This document shows, one piece after another, positions 1 through 11,153 of a stretch of DNA of 64,000 bases. The first letter of the stretch is position 1. Each line of letters starts with the position of its first letter. The translations under genes and the position numbers were made by a program. The notes beneath the pieces are model-generated. The model ran no database searches. It saw only the letters and a list, made by a program, of their open reading frames with translations, and was not told the DNA's origin. This stretch comes from Polyangia bacterium (GTDB lineage Bacteria > Myxococcota_A > Polyangia > Nannocystales > Nannocystaceae), in NCBI GenBank assembly GCA_030424595.1, contig JAUHWG010000003.1, positions 124,001 to 188,000 on the forward strand. Direction: 5' to 3'.

Positions 1-525
1 GAGGACCCGAGCTACCTCGAGCGCATGGGCCTTCAGGTCTACGCGATCGAGGACGGCAAAGAGCGTAGGATCGACGGTCGCAGCGTCGACTGGCGCGCGC
101 TCGACGGCAGAGGCTTCCCCTACAAGCTCCGCCAGGAGGCCGGCCGCGAGAACGCCCTCGGGACGATGAAGTTCGTCTTCGACAACCCCTACGACGTCTA
201 CCTCCACGACACCCCCAAGCGGGGGGCCTTCGCCCGTGAGGAGCGGGCGCAGAGCTCGGGGTGCGTCCGCCTGGAGCGGCCGCTCGATCTCGCCGCGTTT
301 CTCCTCGCACCGGCGCCAGAGTGGTCGCGCGAGGCGATCAAGGCCGCGATCGGCCGAGAGCAGACGCGCAACGTCCCGCTTCCGGAGGCGGTGCCGGTCC
401 ACCTGCTCTACAAGACAGCATGGGTCGACGAAGAGGGGATCGTCAGCTTCCGCCGCGACCTCTACGGTCGGGACGCGCTCTTGATCGAGGCGCTCTCCCA
501 GCCGTTGCCGGCCGAGCCGCGCTGA
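1..525 (+). CDS. L,D-transpeptidase, YcbB/LdtD type (5'-partial)
   Basis: The frame is open from base 1, so the 5' end lies outside the window; 174 C-terminal residues are visible. The core is a YkuD catalytic domain of the YcbB/LdtD branch: YLHDTP, then about 20 residues, then SSGCVRLE, which holds the catalytic Cys of the HxxSxGCxR pattern. By family knowledge, these periplasmic enzymes form 3-3 cross-links in peptidoglycan or attach proteins to it. The usual N-terminal signal, PG-binding-like domain and most of the substrate lid are not visible. The next gene runs towards it from the other strand. Confidence 0.85.
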   Translation, partial: EDPSYLERMGLQVYAIEDGKERRIDGRSVDWRALDGRGFPYKLRQEAGRENALGTMKFVFDNPYDVYLHDTPKRGAFAREERAQSSGCVRLERPLDLAAFLLAPAPEWSREAIKAAIGREQTRNVPLPEAVPVHLLYKTAWVDEEGIVSFRRDLYGRDALLIEALSQPLPAEPR

Positions 526-653
526 GCGGGTCGAGCCCGAGCTCGATCCGTCTGCAGGGCGCGCTCGACAACGTCGACGCGGCCGCTCGTGATCGTGCCT
601 GCGCCCCTCTGCGAGGGGGGGCAGGGCCGCTTCGCGCCCCCTGTTCGGCCCCC

Positions 654-2639
<1,986 letters not shown>

Positions 2640-2680
2640 CCTCCAATCCTAGCAGCTGGGCGGTTGATGGTCCCGCCGCG

Positions 2681-2832
2681 CCACGGCGTCTTGTCGAGGC
2701 CACGAGGCGCGATAGCTGCGGCGAGCAGCCCGCGGTAAGAGTCCCGCGGGCTCTCGCTTGATCTCGTCGCCGTCGAAACCTGCAGTGAAGCCCGCTGCAG
2801 CGGCGTTTCGTCGAAGCCAAGAGGGCCAACGC
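2681..2832. repeat. Dispersed repeat family, two tandem diverged copies
   Basis: 2770-2832 matches 7309-7371 over about 63 bases; the best-conserved part is GGCGTTTCGTCGA followed by GCC.AGAGGGCCAACG. A more diverged copy of the right half (GGCGTCTTGTCGAGGCC...) lies at 2681-2735. A third locus is 17723-17813. All copies are intergenic. No open frame is shared between copies, so this looks like a non-coding interspersed element rather than a gene relic. Confidence 0.6.
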
Positions 2833-2863
2833 GGGACGTCGACTCTCGCCGCAGGATGCCCGG

Positions 2864-3499
2864 GTGTCGGCGGGTGTCTCCGCGCCGATGAGGAGACCGC
2901 AAGGAGCAGCAGGAGATGGTGACCAGGAGCGGACGGTCGGGGGGGCGTCCGGCTCGACGGTGCAGAGCTCGCTGCGATGTCCTCCCAAGGAGGGCACGAT
3001 CATCGGCTGGGTCCTGCAGACCGACGATGATACGGACGCGGAGCCTGTCATCGCCCTCGCAGAGGGTCTCTGCGATCTTCGGGAGCACGAGGTGCCGCGT
3101 CAGGGGCAGGCCGAGCACTCATGGCTCAACGAGGCGAACCCGCACGAGGCTGCGTTCGTCGAGATGATGCAGGGACACCTGCTCGTCAGCGACCCGCGCG
3201 ATCAGTACCGCTTCCTCGCGGTGTCGGATTCTGCATACCAGGCGATTCAGCGGGCGACCGACGACCTTCACGGCCTCTTCATGCACGCGACCGATTGGGT
3301 GCTCCAGGACGAGGCGCGCCTGCGGCCGTTCAACCTCCCCACGGCCCTCTGGCCGCGGCTTCGCCTGTTCTGGGCGGATCGACGCAATCAGATGATCACG
3401 AAGTGGCGGGTCCGCGTCGACGCATCGCCTGTGATCACCTCAGACAGCGACCTCTTGCCCCTGCGGGTGCTCGACGATGAGCGGCACCTGCAGGGATGA
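2864..3499 (+). pseudogene. Truncated glutathionylspermidine synthase-like (ATP-grasp) N-terminal fragment
   Basis: Open frame of 211 codons; GTG at 2864 or ATG at 2888 could start it, and neither has a clear ribosome site. The segment YQAIQRATDDLHGLFMHA, then LPTALWPRLRLFW, resembles the N-terminal part of the YgiC/YjfC/GspS-like family (pattern ATxELHxM...IPxxxWxxIRxSW). That family is about 390 residues and continues into an ATP-grasp domain with GRxD, which is absent here. I infer a 3'-truncated relic. The first ~90 residues are not recognisable. A small unrelated protein of unknown function is the alternative. Confidence 0.4.
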
Positions 3500-3594
3500 C
3501 CCCGCAGGGCCTCATCCCTGCGCTCGGCCTTGAGCGGGGAGGGGAGCCTCGGCCAGCGAGGACCGCAAGAGCCCGCAGGGAGCCCTGTGAGCGT

Positions 3595-4290
3595 CTACGA
3601 CGGGCCGCGGCGGTAGCGAAAGAGGCGTCCGCCCGCCGGACCGCCGGGTCCGAGCGGATCGCGGATGCTGGTCTGCTGAACCTCGTAGCCGAGGACCGCC
3701 ATCCGCCGGGCGAAGGCCGAGCGATTGCCCCGCTTGGGATCGACGATCATCACCTCGCCGCTGAGCGTCGCGTGCTCGCCGATGAAGCGCGGGAGGAGGC
3801 CGGCGTCGTCGCGCTCGTAGAGGACGTCGCTGCCGACGATCAGGTCGAAGCGGCCGCGGACGGTGCCGCCGTGCGGCGAGGGGAGCCGCTCGAGCTCTGG
3901 CACCCCCCAGTCGCCGTGACAGTAGGGCATCGGCGGGAGGTTGTTGAGCCGGAGGTTGTGGCGGAGGAAGTCACCGGCGAGCGGGTGGATGTCGCTCGCG
4001 GTGATCTCGGCGCCGCGGCGGTGGGCGACGAGGCTGGCGAGCGCGAGGCCGCAGCCGACCTCGAGGAGGCGCTCTCCGGCGCGGACCGGCCGGCGCGCGA
4101 TGGCGGCGGCGAGGTGCAGCCCCGAGGGCCAGAGCATCCCGAAGAAGGGCCAGGACGCCGACGATATCCCGAGAGCCTCAGCCTCACCGAGGGGATCGGC
4201 GAACTGTTGGGGGTTGAGCAGGAGGCGGATGAGGAGCGCGTCGGCCCCGTCCACCTGCACGCGCTCGCTCCTGACCTGATATCCCGGCAT
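3595..4290 (-). CDS. Class I SAM-dependent methyltransferase (METTL-like)
   Basis: 231 residues. SAM-binding motif I is LLEVGCGLALASLVA (about 95-110), preceded by WPSGLHLA and followed by ITASDIHPLA (motif II acidic residue) and FDLIVGSDVLYERDD (motif IV). This order, with the W-P-S/G-x-x-L block, is typical of the methyltransferase-16/METTL group, which methylates protein Lys or His residues. The substrate here cannot be told. It is monocistronic. Confidence 0.85.
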   Translation of the reverse strand: MPGYQVRSERVQVDGADALLIRLLLNPQQFADPLGEAEALGISSASWPFFGMLWPSGLHLAAAIARRPVRAGERLLEVGCGLALASLVAHRRGAEITASDIHPLAGDFLRHNLRLNNLPPMPYCHGDWGVPELERLPSPHGGTVRGRFDLIVGSDVLYERDDAGLLPRFIGEHATLSGEVMIVDPKRGNRSAFARRMAVLGYEVQQTSIRDPLGPGGPAGGRLFRYRRGPS

Positions 4291-4735
4291 GGCGTCTCTC
4301 GGCGAGGGCCGCCCGCCGTGGCGGGGTTTGTTTCAGCCTCGCCGGCATGCGCCGGGTCGACCCTGCGCGGAGTGTGGGGCTCTCGGCAGGTCGTGGCAAG
4401 CTGGCCGGACGAGGTCCGAGCTCTCGAGAGCCTCTCCTCTGGATCGAGCTCGTCCCCTCCTCTGCACCTGGTGGGGCCGAGGCTGGGCCGAGGCTGAGAG
4501 CTCGCGGGGGGGCTTGGGGGGGGCCTAGCTCGCGGCCTGAGAGGCGTGAGCTCCCGAGGCGGCCAGGACGCCCGCGAATGCTTCGGCGCGCTCCGCCCAG
4601 AGCATGGGGCCGACAGGTACGCGCAGCCGGCCCAGCGCTCCGCTGTGACGCCGGGCTCGAGGGGTGAGGGCGATCTCCCCGAGGCGATCGAGGCGGCGGA
4701 CGTCGACGCTTGCTTGTCCTACAATCCCGAGCCCT

Positions 4736-5497
4736 ATGCAGAATCAAAGGATGATGTCGCGCTCTTCTAGCCCTCTCCGCCTCGCGTTCGGCATCGCCCT
4801 CACGCTCGGCGTAGGGTGCACGGGGACCGGCTCTGGGGACGCCGACTCTGAGACGATGGGGGAGACCTCCACCGGCTCCTCCAACAGCATGAGCAGCACG
4901 AGCCTGCCCATGGAGACGACGGGGCCGACGAGCGGTGAGAGCTCCGGCGACACGAGCGGCAACACGAGCGTGGCGACCACGGACGAGACGACGACCACCA
5001 CCGGCGACACGACGACCACGACCGGCGACGTCCCCTCGCTCGAGGAGACCTGCACCGCCGCCTGCCAGAACACCGAGGGTTGTGTCCCGAACCCCTTCCC
5101 CGACTTCGAGAGCTGCATGTGGTCCTGCGCTCGGCACGACGAAGAGTCGAGCGAGTGTGTACAGGGTCTGGCTATCTACAATGTGTGCGTCAGCGAGATG
5201 ACGTGTGAGGAGTACGAAGCTTCGCTGATGGGGCAGCCCAACCCCTGTCAAGAGCTCGGTCAGGGGATCAGCGAGATCTGTGACATCTGCCCGCTCTCGG
5301 TCCTCAGCGGCGACAACTGCGGGATGACCGAGGCCTGCGAGGGCGAGCCGAAGATCGAATATCGCTGTATGGGCGACACGTGCGCCTGCCTCGTCGACGA
5401 CGAGAAGCAGGGGGAATGCCCGGCAGCGGACATCTGCGGCGCAGACTTTGGCACCCAGGCGGAGGCGGCCAAGGAGTGCTGCGGCTTCGAGTTCTAG
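4736..5497 (+). CDS. Lipoprotein with Thr/Ser/Gly linker and Cys-rich domain
   Basis: Start chosen at ATG 4736; in-frame ATGs at 4751 and 4754 are alternatives. A basic N-terminus and hydrophobic stretch end in LTLGVGC, taken as a lipobox although -3 is Gly. About 80 residues of Ser/Thr/Gly linker (TSGESSGDTSGNTS, TTTTTGDTTTTTGD) follow, then a C-terminal domain with about 18 Cys (CTAACQNTEGCV, CMWSCARHDEESSECV, CDICPLS). The domain should be disulfide-rich and outside the cell. Function unknown; several such proteins occur in this window. Confidence 0.8.
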   Translation: MQNQRMMSRSSSPLRLAFGIALTLGVGCTGTGSGDADSETMGETSTGSSNSMSSTSLPMETTGPTSGESSGDTSGNTSVATTDETTTTTGDTTTTTGDVPSLEETCTAACQNTEGCVPNPFPDFESCMWSCARHDEESSECVQGLAIYNVCVSEMTCEEYEASLMGQPNPCQELGQGISEICDICPLSVLSGDNCGMTEACEGEPKIEYRCMGDTCACLVDDEKQGECPAADICGADFGTQAEAAKECCGFEF

Positions 5498-5782
5498 CGC
5501 GGTCCCTGTCCGAAGAGATCAAGCCTTCAGGGGGTCGGAGCCGCAGCCACCGCAAGGGTCCCAAGGGGGGGACGATCGCGTCGTCGTCGCTCGGCTCCTC
5601 CGTGGCGCCACGCGAGGTCTGCGCGCATCGTCTCCAGCAGCCCGCCCGGCGGCGCTGAGCGTGAGGACCGTCTGCGGACGATCGTTGGCGAAGGTCATCT
5701 CGACCACGAGGCCGCCTGCCGCTGGCTTTGCGCTTGCCGGCGGACGCGCCCGCGCGGGACGCTCGGGTCGGAGATAAGCACT

Positions 5783-6184
5783 ATGCGAGAAGTTCCCAGC
5801 GGCCTTGTCTGCGATCTGGCGAACGTCGGCTTTGATGAGGCGATCGAGCGGGTCACCGCGGCCCTTAAGGTCGAGGGCTTCGGCGTGCTCACGTCGATCA
5901 ACATCCGCGACACCTTCGCAGCGAAGCTCGGCGTCGATTTTCGTCGCTACGTGATCCTCGGCGCCTGCAACCCGACCCTCGCGCACCGAGGGCTCTCGGC
6001 AGAGCCGCAGATGGGGCTCCTGCTGCCCTGCAACGTCGTCGTCCAGGAGACCGCCGAGGGCGAGGTCAGCGTGTCGATCGCCGACCCGCGGACGATGGCC
6101 CAGCTCCTCGACAACCCCGACCTCGTGCCGATGGTCGAGGAGGTCGAGGGTCGTCTGCGGCGGGTGATGGCCGCGCTCTCGTGA
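5783..6184 (+). CDS. DUF302 domain protein
   Basis: 133 residues covering the whole DUF302 fold: FDEAIERVTAALKVEGFGVLTSI near the start, YVILGACNPTLAHRGL in the middle and LLLPCNVVVQE near residue 75. It starts at ATG 5783 and has no signal peptide. The family is widespread; its biochemical role is not settled. It stands alone between a lipoprotein gene and a convergent yghU-like gene. Confidence 0.85.
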   Translation: MREVPSGLVCDLANVGFDEAIERVTAALKVEGFGVLTSINIRDTFAAKLGVDFRRYVILGACNPTLAHRGLSAEPQMGLLLPCNVVVQETAEGEVSVSIADPRTMAQLLDNPDLVPMVEEVEGRLRRVMAALS

Positions 6185-6328
6185 GCTAGCCGTCGGACGC
6201 CGTTCACGCGCTGTCGCAGGGCTGGCGGCGCTCCGTCGTCTTTCGACGGAGCCCTTCCCAATGTCGATCGCGAGGGACTCCCACTACAGCCGAGACAGCC
6301 CGCTCGGGCTCGGCCCGTCGCCGGGTGG

Positions 6329-7183
6329 TCAGTCCTCGGGCTTCGTCTCGAAGTCCCCCACGTCGTGTCGCTCGCGCAGCTGGCTCTTGGGATCGCCCCA
6401 GACGCGGTTCACCCTGCGCCCGCGTTGGACGGCCGGGCGTGCCGCGATGACCTCGGTCCACCGCAGCACGTTCTCGTACTCGTGTACGGAGAGGAATTCC
6501 CCGGCGTCGTAGAGCAGGCCCTTGACGAGGGCGCCGTACCAGGGCCAGACCGCGATGTCGGCGATCGAGTACTCCTCACCGGCGAGGTACGCGTGGTCGG
6601 CGAGCCGCTTGTCGAGGAGGTCGAGCTGACGCTTGGTCTCCATCGCGAAGCGGTCGATCGGATACTGCTGCTTCGTCGGCGCGTAGGCGTAGAAGTGGCC
6701 GAAACCACCGCCGAGGTAGGGTCCAGCGCCCATCTGCCAGAAGAGCCAGGAGAGCGCCTCGGTGCGCGCGGCTCGGCCCTTGGGGAGCAAGGCGTCGAAC
6801 TTCTCGGCGAGGTAGAGGAGGATCGCGCCGGACTCGAACACCCGCAGGGGGGGCGACTCGCTGCGGTCGAGGAGCGCCGGGATCTTGGAGTTCGGGTTGA
6901 TCTCGACGAAGCCGCTGCCGAACTGGTCGCCTGCGCTGATGTCGATCAGCCACGCGTCGTACTCCGCGTCGCGGCCGAGCTCTAGGAGCTCTTCGAACAT
7001 GACCGTGACCTTGACGCCGTTGGGCGTCGCCAGGGAGTAGAGCTGGAAGGGGTGCTCGCCGACCGGGAGCTCCTTGTCGTGCGTCGCGCCGGCGATCGGG
7101 CGGTTGATGTTCGCGAATTTTCCGCCGCTCTCGCGTTCCCACGTCCATACCTTGGGAGGTGTGTAGTCGTTCGATGAGGCCAT
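6329..7183 (-). CDS. yghU: Glutathione S-transferase / disulfide-bond oxidoreductase, YghU type
   Basis: 284 residues, close to the 288 of E. coli YghU. Typical blocks: an N-terminal extension INRPIAGATHDKELPVGEHP, the thioredoxin-fold half with TPNGVKVTVMFEEL and INPNSKIPALLDR, then FESGAILLYLAEKF and a helical C-terminal domain with WLFWQMGAGPYLGG and YSIADIAVWPWY. Relatives bind two GSH or trypanothione and reduce disulfides. The gene begins at ATG 7183; a dispersed repeat copy lies upstream. Confidence 0.92.
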   Translation of the reverse strand: MASSNDYTPPKVWTWERESGGKFANINRPIAGATHDKELPVGEHPFQLYSLATPNGVKVTVMFEELLELGRDAEYDAWLIDISAGDQFGSGFVEINPNSKIPALLDRSESPPLRVFESGAILLYLAEKFDALLPKGRAARTEALSWLFWQMGAGPYLGGGFGHFYAYAPTKQQYPIDRFAMETKRQLDLLDKRLADHAYLAGEEYSIADIAVWPWYGALVKGLLYDAGEFLSVHEYENVLRWTEVIAARPAVQRGRRVNRVWGDPKSQLRERHDVGDFETKPED

Positions 7184-7666
7184 GAGGTTCCTTTGGCTGG
7201 TGCGTCGCCGAGACGCACCGAGCAGCCCTGAGGTTACGACGGAACCGGCCTGCCCGGTGAGCCTGTGCGGTCAGCGAGGCCCCTAGCACCAGCTAGTGCC
7301 CCTCGATGCCGCCGAAACTTGCGGTACGGCCCAGTACAGGGGCGTTTCGTCGACGCCGAGAGGGCCAACGATTGCGGCGCGAGAGCGCACGGGACTTTTG
7401 CCTCCTCTGGGCGGCGCTGCGGAGCGTGCGCGATCGCTGGATCGCTCTCCGGCTCGTCGAAGTTGGCGAGACCGCTCAGGATCGAGTCGGGCAGGAGCTC
7501 TTCGTAGAGCGGGAGCACCTGATCCAGCACGGGGGCGACAGCGTCGCTGAGCGTCGCCTCCTTTGGGGTCCAGGGGTGCCACCCTGTGGACCGGTGCACC
7601 GCCGCGTACCCGTGCGGCGCCCGCACTCCATCCTCTGGTCTTGGGCCCGCCGGTCCTGCGTCTCGC
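7184..7666. other. Intergenic region with dispersed repeat copy
   Basis: It separates divergent yghU and the convergent end of the ChaN-like gene. It contains the repeat copy at 7309-7395. A short minus-strand stretch at about 7455-7557 (reading DAVAPVLDQVLPLYEELLP) looks protein-like but is too short to identify and may be a relic. Confidence 0.4.
7309..7395. repeat. Dispersed repeat family, copy 2
   Basis: Core 7309-7371 matches 2770-2832. The match to 17723-17813 extends further, through GCGCGAGAGC and beyond. Intergenic, same orientation as the other copies. Confidence 0.6.
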
Positions 7667-8776
7667 TCAGATCGGATCGTAGACGAGGATGTAGTCTGCG
7701 ACCGGTCGGTCGCCCTCGGAGACCGCCTTGACGCTCTCGAAGATCGCTGGTGTCGCTGTCGTGATCAGGCGAGCGTCGCCGTCGCCCGTGAACTTGGTGA
7801 CGCTGTCTGGGGTCGCGATCCCGGTCTGAACGTGCCAGTCGCCGCCTACGACCACGATTCGATCCTCGGACGCCTCGAGGCGGAGGGCGAGGTGGTAGCC
7901 CATCGTATCGTCGCGGATCAGGGCGAGGGCGGTGAAGTAGTCGAGCGCCTCTTGGTAGCTGAGGCCCCAGTCCTTGCCGTGCGAGTCGTAGTCGTACGAT
8001 CCCTCGAAATAGGTCTGGTAGAGGGCGTCCCAGGGGGCCAAGGGCCGCGGCGGGAGGAAGGCGTCGTAGGGGTTGTCTTGGCCCCAACCGTTGAAGACCT
8101 CGAGCGGCGCGGTCGGGAACGAGGCGTAGATGCCGTCCAGGGCCTCGGAGGGGACGTTGAGGCCGATCACCGGGCGCTCAGCGCTCTTCATCGTCTCGAC
8201 GAGCGGCTTCCAGTAGGAGGCATAGCCGCTCCAGGGGTCGGCCATCGACTCGAAGGTCGCGCTGTCAATATCGCCGGCGAGGTAGGCGTCGATCACATCC
8301 TGCTCATCGGCCTGGAAGTGCTCCATCGCCAGCGTCACATCGCCGTGACGGGCGAGCAGACCCTCCAGGACCCAGCGCTGGAGCTCATGGATCGGCGCCG
8401 TCTCGTGCTGCTCACCGACGAAGACGAGGCGCGCCGGGTCGAGGCCCTCCATCAGCGCCAGCTCGTCGAGCCAGGCGTCCGCGCCGACGTCGTAGATCTG
8501 CATGCCGACATAGGCGTCGCCGTCGTAGCTCGGCGCGTCGTCGGGGGATGGCCAGCTCTGCCCCCCTCCGGTCGTCCCGTCGCTCTCGGTCGCCGAGTCA
8601 CCCGTGGTCTCGGTCGTCGCCTCGCCGGTCCCGTCGGTCTCCCCCGTCGTCCCTGTCGTCGCCTCTCCCTCGGTCGCCGAGGTCGTCGCGACGTCATCGT
8701 CGCCGCAGCCCGCACCGAGGAGCGCCAGCGAGAGAATGGAGGTGGAGAGCGAGACGGCGAACGTCGGTAGATTCAT
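7667..8776 (-). CDS. ChaN/Tiki-like lipoprotein
   Basis: 369 residues. Signal peptide ends in LALLGAGC (lipobox, Cys near residue 24), then a Thr/Ser/Glu-rich linker to about residue 75. The body is a ChaN-like (Tiki superfamily) domain: LVFVGEQHETAPIHELQRWV with the conserved G-E-x-H, then VTLAMEHFQADEQDVIDAYL, and near the C-terminus VVGGDWHVQTGI with another conserved His. ChaN of Campylobacter binds haem at the outer membrane and Tiki proteins are metalloproteases; which activity applies here is open. Monocistronic. Confidence 0.85.
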   Translation of the reverse strand: MNLPTFAVSLSTSILSLALLGAGCGDDDVATTSATEGEATTGTTGETDGTGEATTETTGDSATESDGTTGGGQSWPSPDDAPSYDGDAYVGMQIYDVGADAWLDELALMEGLDPARLVFVGEQHETAPIHELQRWVLEGLLARHGDVTLAMEHFQADEQDVIDAYLAGDIDSATFESMADPWSGYASYWKPLVETMKSAERPVIGLNVPSEALDGIYASFPTAPLEVFNGWGQDNPYDAFLPPRPLAPWDALYQTYFEGSYDYDSHGKDWGLSYQEALDYFTALALIRDDTMGYHLALRLEASEDRIVVVGGDWHVQTGIATPDSVTKFTGDGDARLITTATPAIFESVKAVSEGDRPVADYILVYDPI

Positions 8777-9273
8777 GGGCGTAAGACCTGGAAGACGAAG
8801 CGTTTATCTTCGGGAAATGAGAGGAGCCCGTCAAACGGGCGCTGATCGCGGCCCCGGCCGAGGTCCGCGCCGCAAACCGGGCCTCGAGTCACGACGACGC
8901 AGACGCAGACGCGACAGAAGAGGTCAGCGGGCGACAACCTCGTTGAGCTCTCTCGATCCTCAAGCTGAGGGCTGTCACCTGTCTCGCGGCGCGGCGCGCT
9001 TCATAGTCCCGGCAGCGCGCCTCGGTCCGCGCCGAGGCGTTCGGCCTCGCGGATGCCCGAGAGCATGGCCCCGTGGACTGTCCCTAGATACTCGAAGTAG
9101 GTGGCTCCATCCGGGCGATTATGTCACAGGTCGCGAAGATCGCGGTCCCCAGGGCCACAGGCTGCCGTCCGTTGGGGAGCCTGCACGGGACCAGATCGTA
9201 TCGCAGGGAGCACCGTCCCGAAGGCCGGGAGCCGCTCCTTCCATGCGCGGTGCGGGTGTGCCACGCTTGGGAG
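8777..9273. other. Intergenic region
   Basis: About 500 bases between divergent lipoprotein genes. Short open frames exist on both strands but none has recognisable protein features. It must hold the promoters of both flanking genes; I cannot mark them confidently. Confidence 0.3.
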
Positions 9274-9732
9274 ATGGGCTGGTTGGATCGACAGTGGGGG
9301 CGATGTTGGACGATCTCTGTGAGCTTCGGCGGGAGAGCGCGCACCGCCTTCGTCGCCGTGCTCCTCAGCGGCTGCGTTTGGAGCGACGACGATGTCGAGA
9401 CTGAGAGCGCGACGACCGATCCACCTGAATGCACGACAGTCTGCGAGGTCGGAGTCTGTCAGGTGCTCGAGTGTGATGAAGACAATGTCTGCGTCGCCGA
9501 AGATCGGCCTGCGGGGTCGATGGACGACGATATCAACGGAGACTGTCGAGGGCTCATCTGTGACGGTGAAGGGTCCTGGGATGTGGTCATCACCAATGAC
9601 CCCCCCTTGGATCAGCGCGGCGACTGCATGATGCCGGTCTGTGATGATGCTGGCGGGGTTGTCCTTGTTCTCGATCAGCCTTCTTTGCGCAGAGCCGCCC
9701 TAGGGGGACGAATTCGCGATGTTTGCGTCTGA
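9274..9732 (+). CDS. Small Cys-rich lipoprotein, 3' end altered at putative attL
   Basis: Start at ATG 9274, GGGAG directly upstream. A short N-terminus leads to AFVAVLLSGC, a good lipobox. About 90 residues with paired Cys follow (CTTVCEVGVCQVLECDEDNVCV, CRGLICDGEGSW), like the Cys-rich tails of Nannocystaceae lipoproteins. After CMMPVCDDAGGVV the composition changes to PSLRRAALGGRIRDVCV. That switch falls at the 20-bp repeat 9659-9678, so the last 18 codons are probably supplied by the inserted element. The parent gene was probably longer. Confidence 0.6.
   Translation: MGWLDRQWGRCWTISVSFGGRARTAFVAVLLSGCVWSDDDVETESATTDPPECTTVCEVGVCQVLECDEDNVCVAEDRPAGSMDDDINGDCRGLICDGEGSWDVVITNDPPLDQRGDCMMPVCDDAGGVVLVLDQPSLRRAALGGRIRDVCV
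9659..9678 (+). other. Putative attL core
   Basis: TTGTCCTTGTTCTCGATCAG is repeated exactly, in the same orientation, at 45099-45118. It lies 114 bases upstream of the integrase start codon and inside the 3' end of a lipoprotein gene. Inferred left recombination core of a 35.5-kb element. Confidence 0.55.
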
Positions 9733-9755
9733 GATGAGACCGGTTTTGGGACTTG

Positions 9756-9788
9756 TCTGGGTTCGATTTGGGTTCGATTTTGGTTGGG
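9756..9788 (+). repeat. Paired GGTTCGATT motif, left end (possible arm-type sites)
   Basis: TCTGGGTTCGATT followed by TGGGTTCGATTTTGG just upstream of the integrase. It matches 45025-45054 apart from one indel and about one substitution. The pair lies on the inner side of each putative att core, where arm-binding sites of tyrosine recombinases are expected. Confidence 0.5.
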
Positions 9789-9792
9789 TCAC

Positions 9793-11058
9793 ATGCCTCG
9801 TTTAACAGAGAGGGTCGTCGACCGGTCGAAGCCGCGCGAGACCAAGTACGAAATATCGTGTTCGGTCGTCGTCGGCTTCCTCCTCCGAGTGCTTCCGAGC
9901 GGGAAGAAGTCCTACTACGTCCGAGTCCGCGCAGCAGGCGGAAAGGAGCGGAGAGTTCGCCTGGGGGCGATCACGGAGATCAGCTTCGACGAGGCCCAGC
10001 GGCTGGCGGTCGAGCGTCTTGTCGGTCTTCCTGAGGCGCCCGAGCGCGCCCGTCGTCGGCCCCGCCGGGTTCGCGACGAGGAGCGCGACGAGGAGCGCGA
10101 CGAGGAGCGCCCGCTCTTCGGAGAGTTCGCGGAGAGGTTCCTTCGTGAGCATGCTGCCGTGCGCCTCAAGCCTCATACGGTCAGAGACTATCGACAGATG
10201 ATCAGGCGCTACCTCGTGCCGGCGTTCGGCTCTATGCGGCTCGACGCGATCAACACCGTCGAGGTCACGCGTTTTCATGCATCTCTCGCGAAGACCCCGA
10301 GCACCGCGAACGCGAACCTTCAGCTGATGGGCTCGATCTACTCGCGAGCGATCGCCTGGGGGGTGCTCGATCGGCAGTTCACGCCGCCCAGCCGAGGTGT
10401 CCCGAGGTTCCCTAGGCGGAGGCGAGAGCGGTTCCTGGGCCCGAGCGAGCGGGCCAAGCTAGAGGCCTTCCTCGACAAGGCGGTCGAGCGCAAGCCCAAC
10501 GAGCGCGGACATCTGGCCTGGCATGGGGTCGCGGCGATCCGACTCCTCGCGATGACGGGCATGCGACGCGATGAGGTGCTCGATCTGACCTGGGACATGG
10601 TCGACGAGCGTCACCGCTGCTTTCGCCTCCCCGACTCGAAGACGGGGCAGAAGGTCGTACCTGTCTCAGAGGACGCGCTGGCGCTTGTCCGCGAGTGCCG
10701 AAGGGTCTGGGAGGCCTGCAAATACGACCCGAAGCCGAGGTACGTCGTCTACTCCCGTGTCGGCAAGCGAATCCTCTCCGCATCGTTGTCGCAGACCTGG
10801 TGCTTCCGGATCCGTGACCGCATTCCTGGTTTTGAGGGGGTTCGCTTGCACGACCTCCGGCACTCGGCGGCGAGCGATGCCCTGATGGCCGGCGTTCCGC
10901 TCGCGGTCGTCGGTAAGATCCTCGGGCATCGCCGGCCGGAGACGACGGCTCGATATGCACACATTGCCGACCCTGTCGTGAGCGACGCTGTCGAGTCCAT
11001 GTCGCGGGCGATTCGCCATAGTGCGAGGACTGGAAAGCGCTTGAAGGGGAAAGGCTGA
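9793..11058 (+). CDS. Tyrosine recombinase / phage-type integrase
   Basis: 421 residues from ATG 9793 (a TTG 9 bases upstream is possible). N-terminal arm-binding domain of the DUF4102 style (YYVRVRAAGGKERRVRLG), a DEER linker, core-binding SAM-like domain (FGEFAERFLREHAAVRLK), and a catalytic domain with all active-site residues: R258 (TGMRRDE), K283 (SKTGQK), H353-x-x-R356 (HDLRHS), H379 (LGHR) and nucleophile Y388 (TARYAHI). It should be active. It sits at the left end of the 9.66-45.12 kb segment and probably catalysed its integration. A 43-bp relic of a close relative lies at 50207-50249. Confidence 0.93.
   Translation: MPRLTERVVDRSKPRETKYEISCSVVVGFLLRVLPSGKKSYYVRVRAAGGKERRVRLGAITEISFDEAQRLAVERLVGLPEAPERARRRPRRVRDEERDEERDEERPLFGEFAERFLREHAAVRLKPHTVRDYRQMIRRYLVPAFGSMRLDAINTVEVTRFHASLAKTPSTANANLQLMGSIYSRAIAWGVLDRQFTPPSRGVPRFPRRRRERFLGPSERAKLEAFLDKAVERKPNERGHLAWHGVAAIRLLAMTGMRRDEVLDLTWDMVDERHRCFRLPDSKTGQKVVPVSEDALALVRECRRVWEACKYDPKPRYVVYSRVGKRILSASLSQTWCFRIRDRIPGFEGVRLHDLRHSAASDALMAGVPLAVVGKILGHRRPETTARYAHIADPVVSDAVESMSRAIRHSARTGKRLKGKG
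10075..10110 (+). repeat. 12-bp tandem repeat coding DEER in integrase
   Basis: Three copies of GACGAGGAGCGC in frame, coding DEERDEERDEER in the linker between the arm-binding and core-binding domains. Confidence 0.9.
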
Positions 11059-11153
11059 CGCGGCGCCGCTTCGGTGCGCATGAAGCCGAGCGATCCGCGA
11101 GGGCATAGCCGGCGCTCGAGGCTGAACGGATCACCCCGTTCTCGAAGACCCAG

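Noticed and set aside
9110..9160. Short similarity (ATCTTCGCGACCTG) between 9110-9160 and 54335-54385 on the minus strand
   Set aside because: About 14 exact bases with partial flanking similarity; too short to call a repeat or relic.
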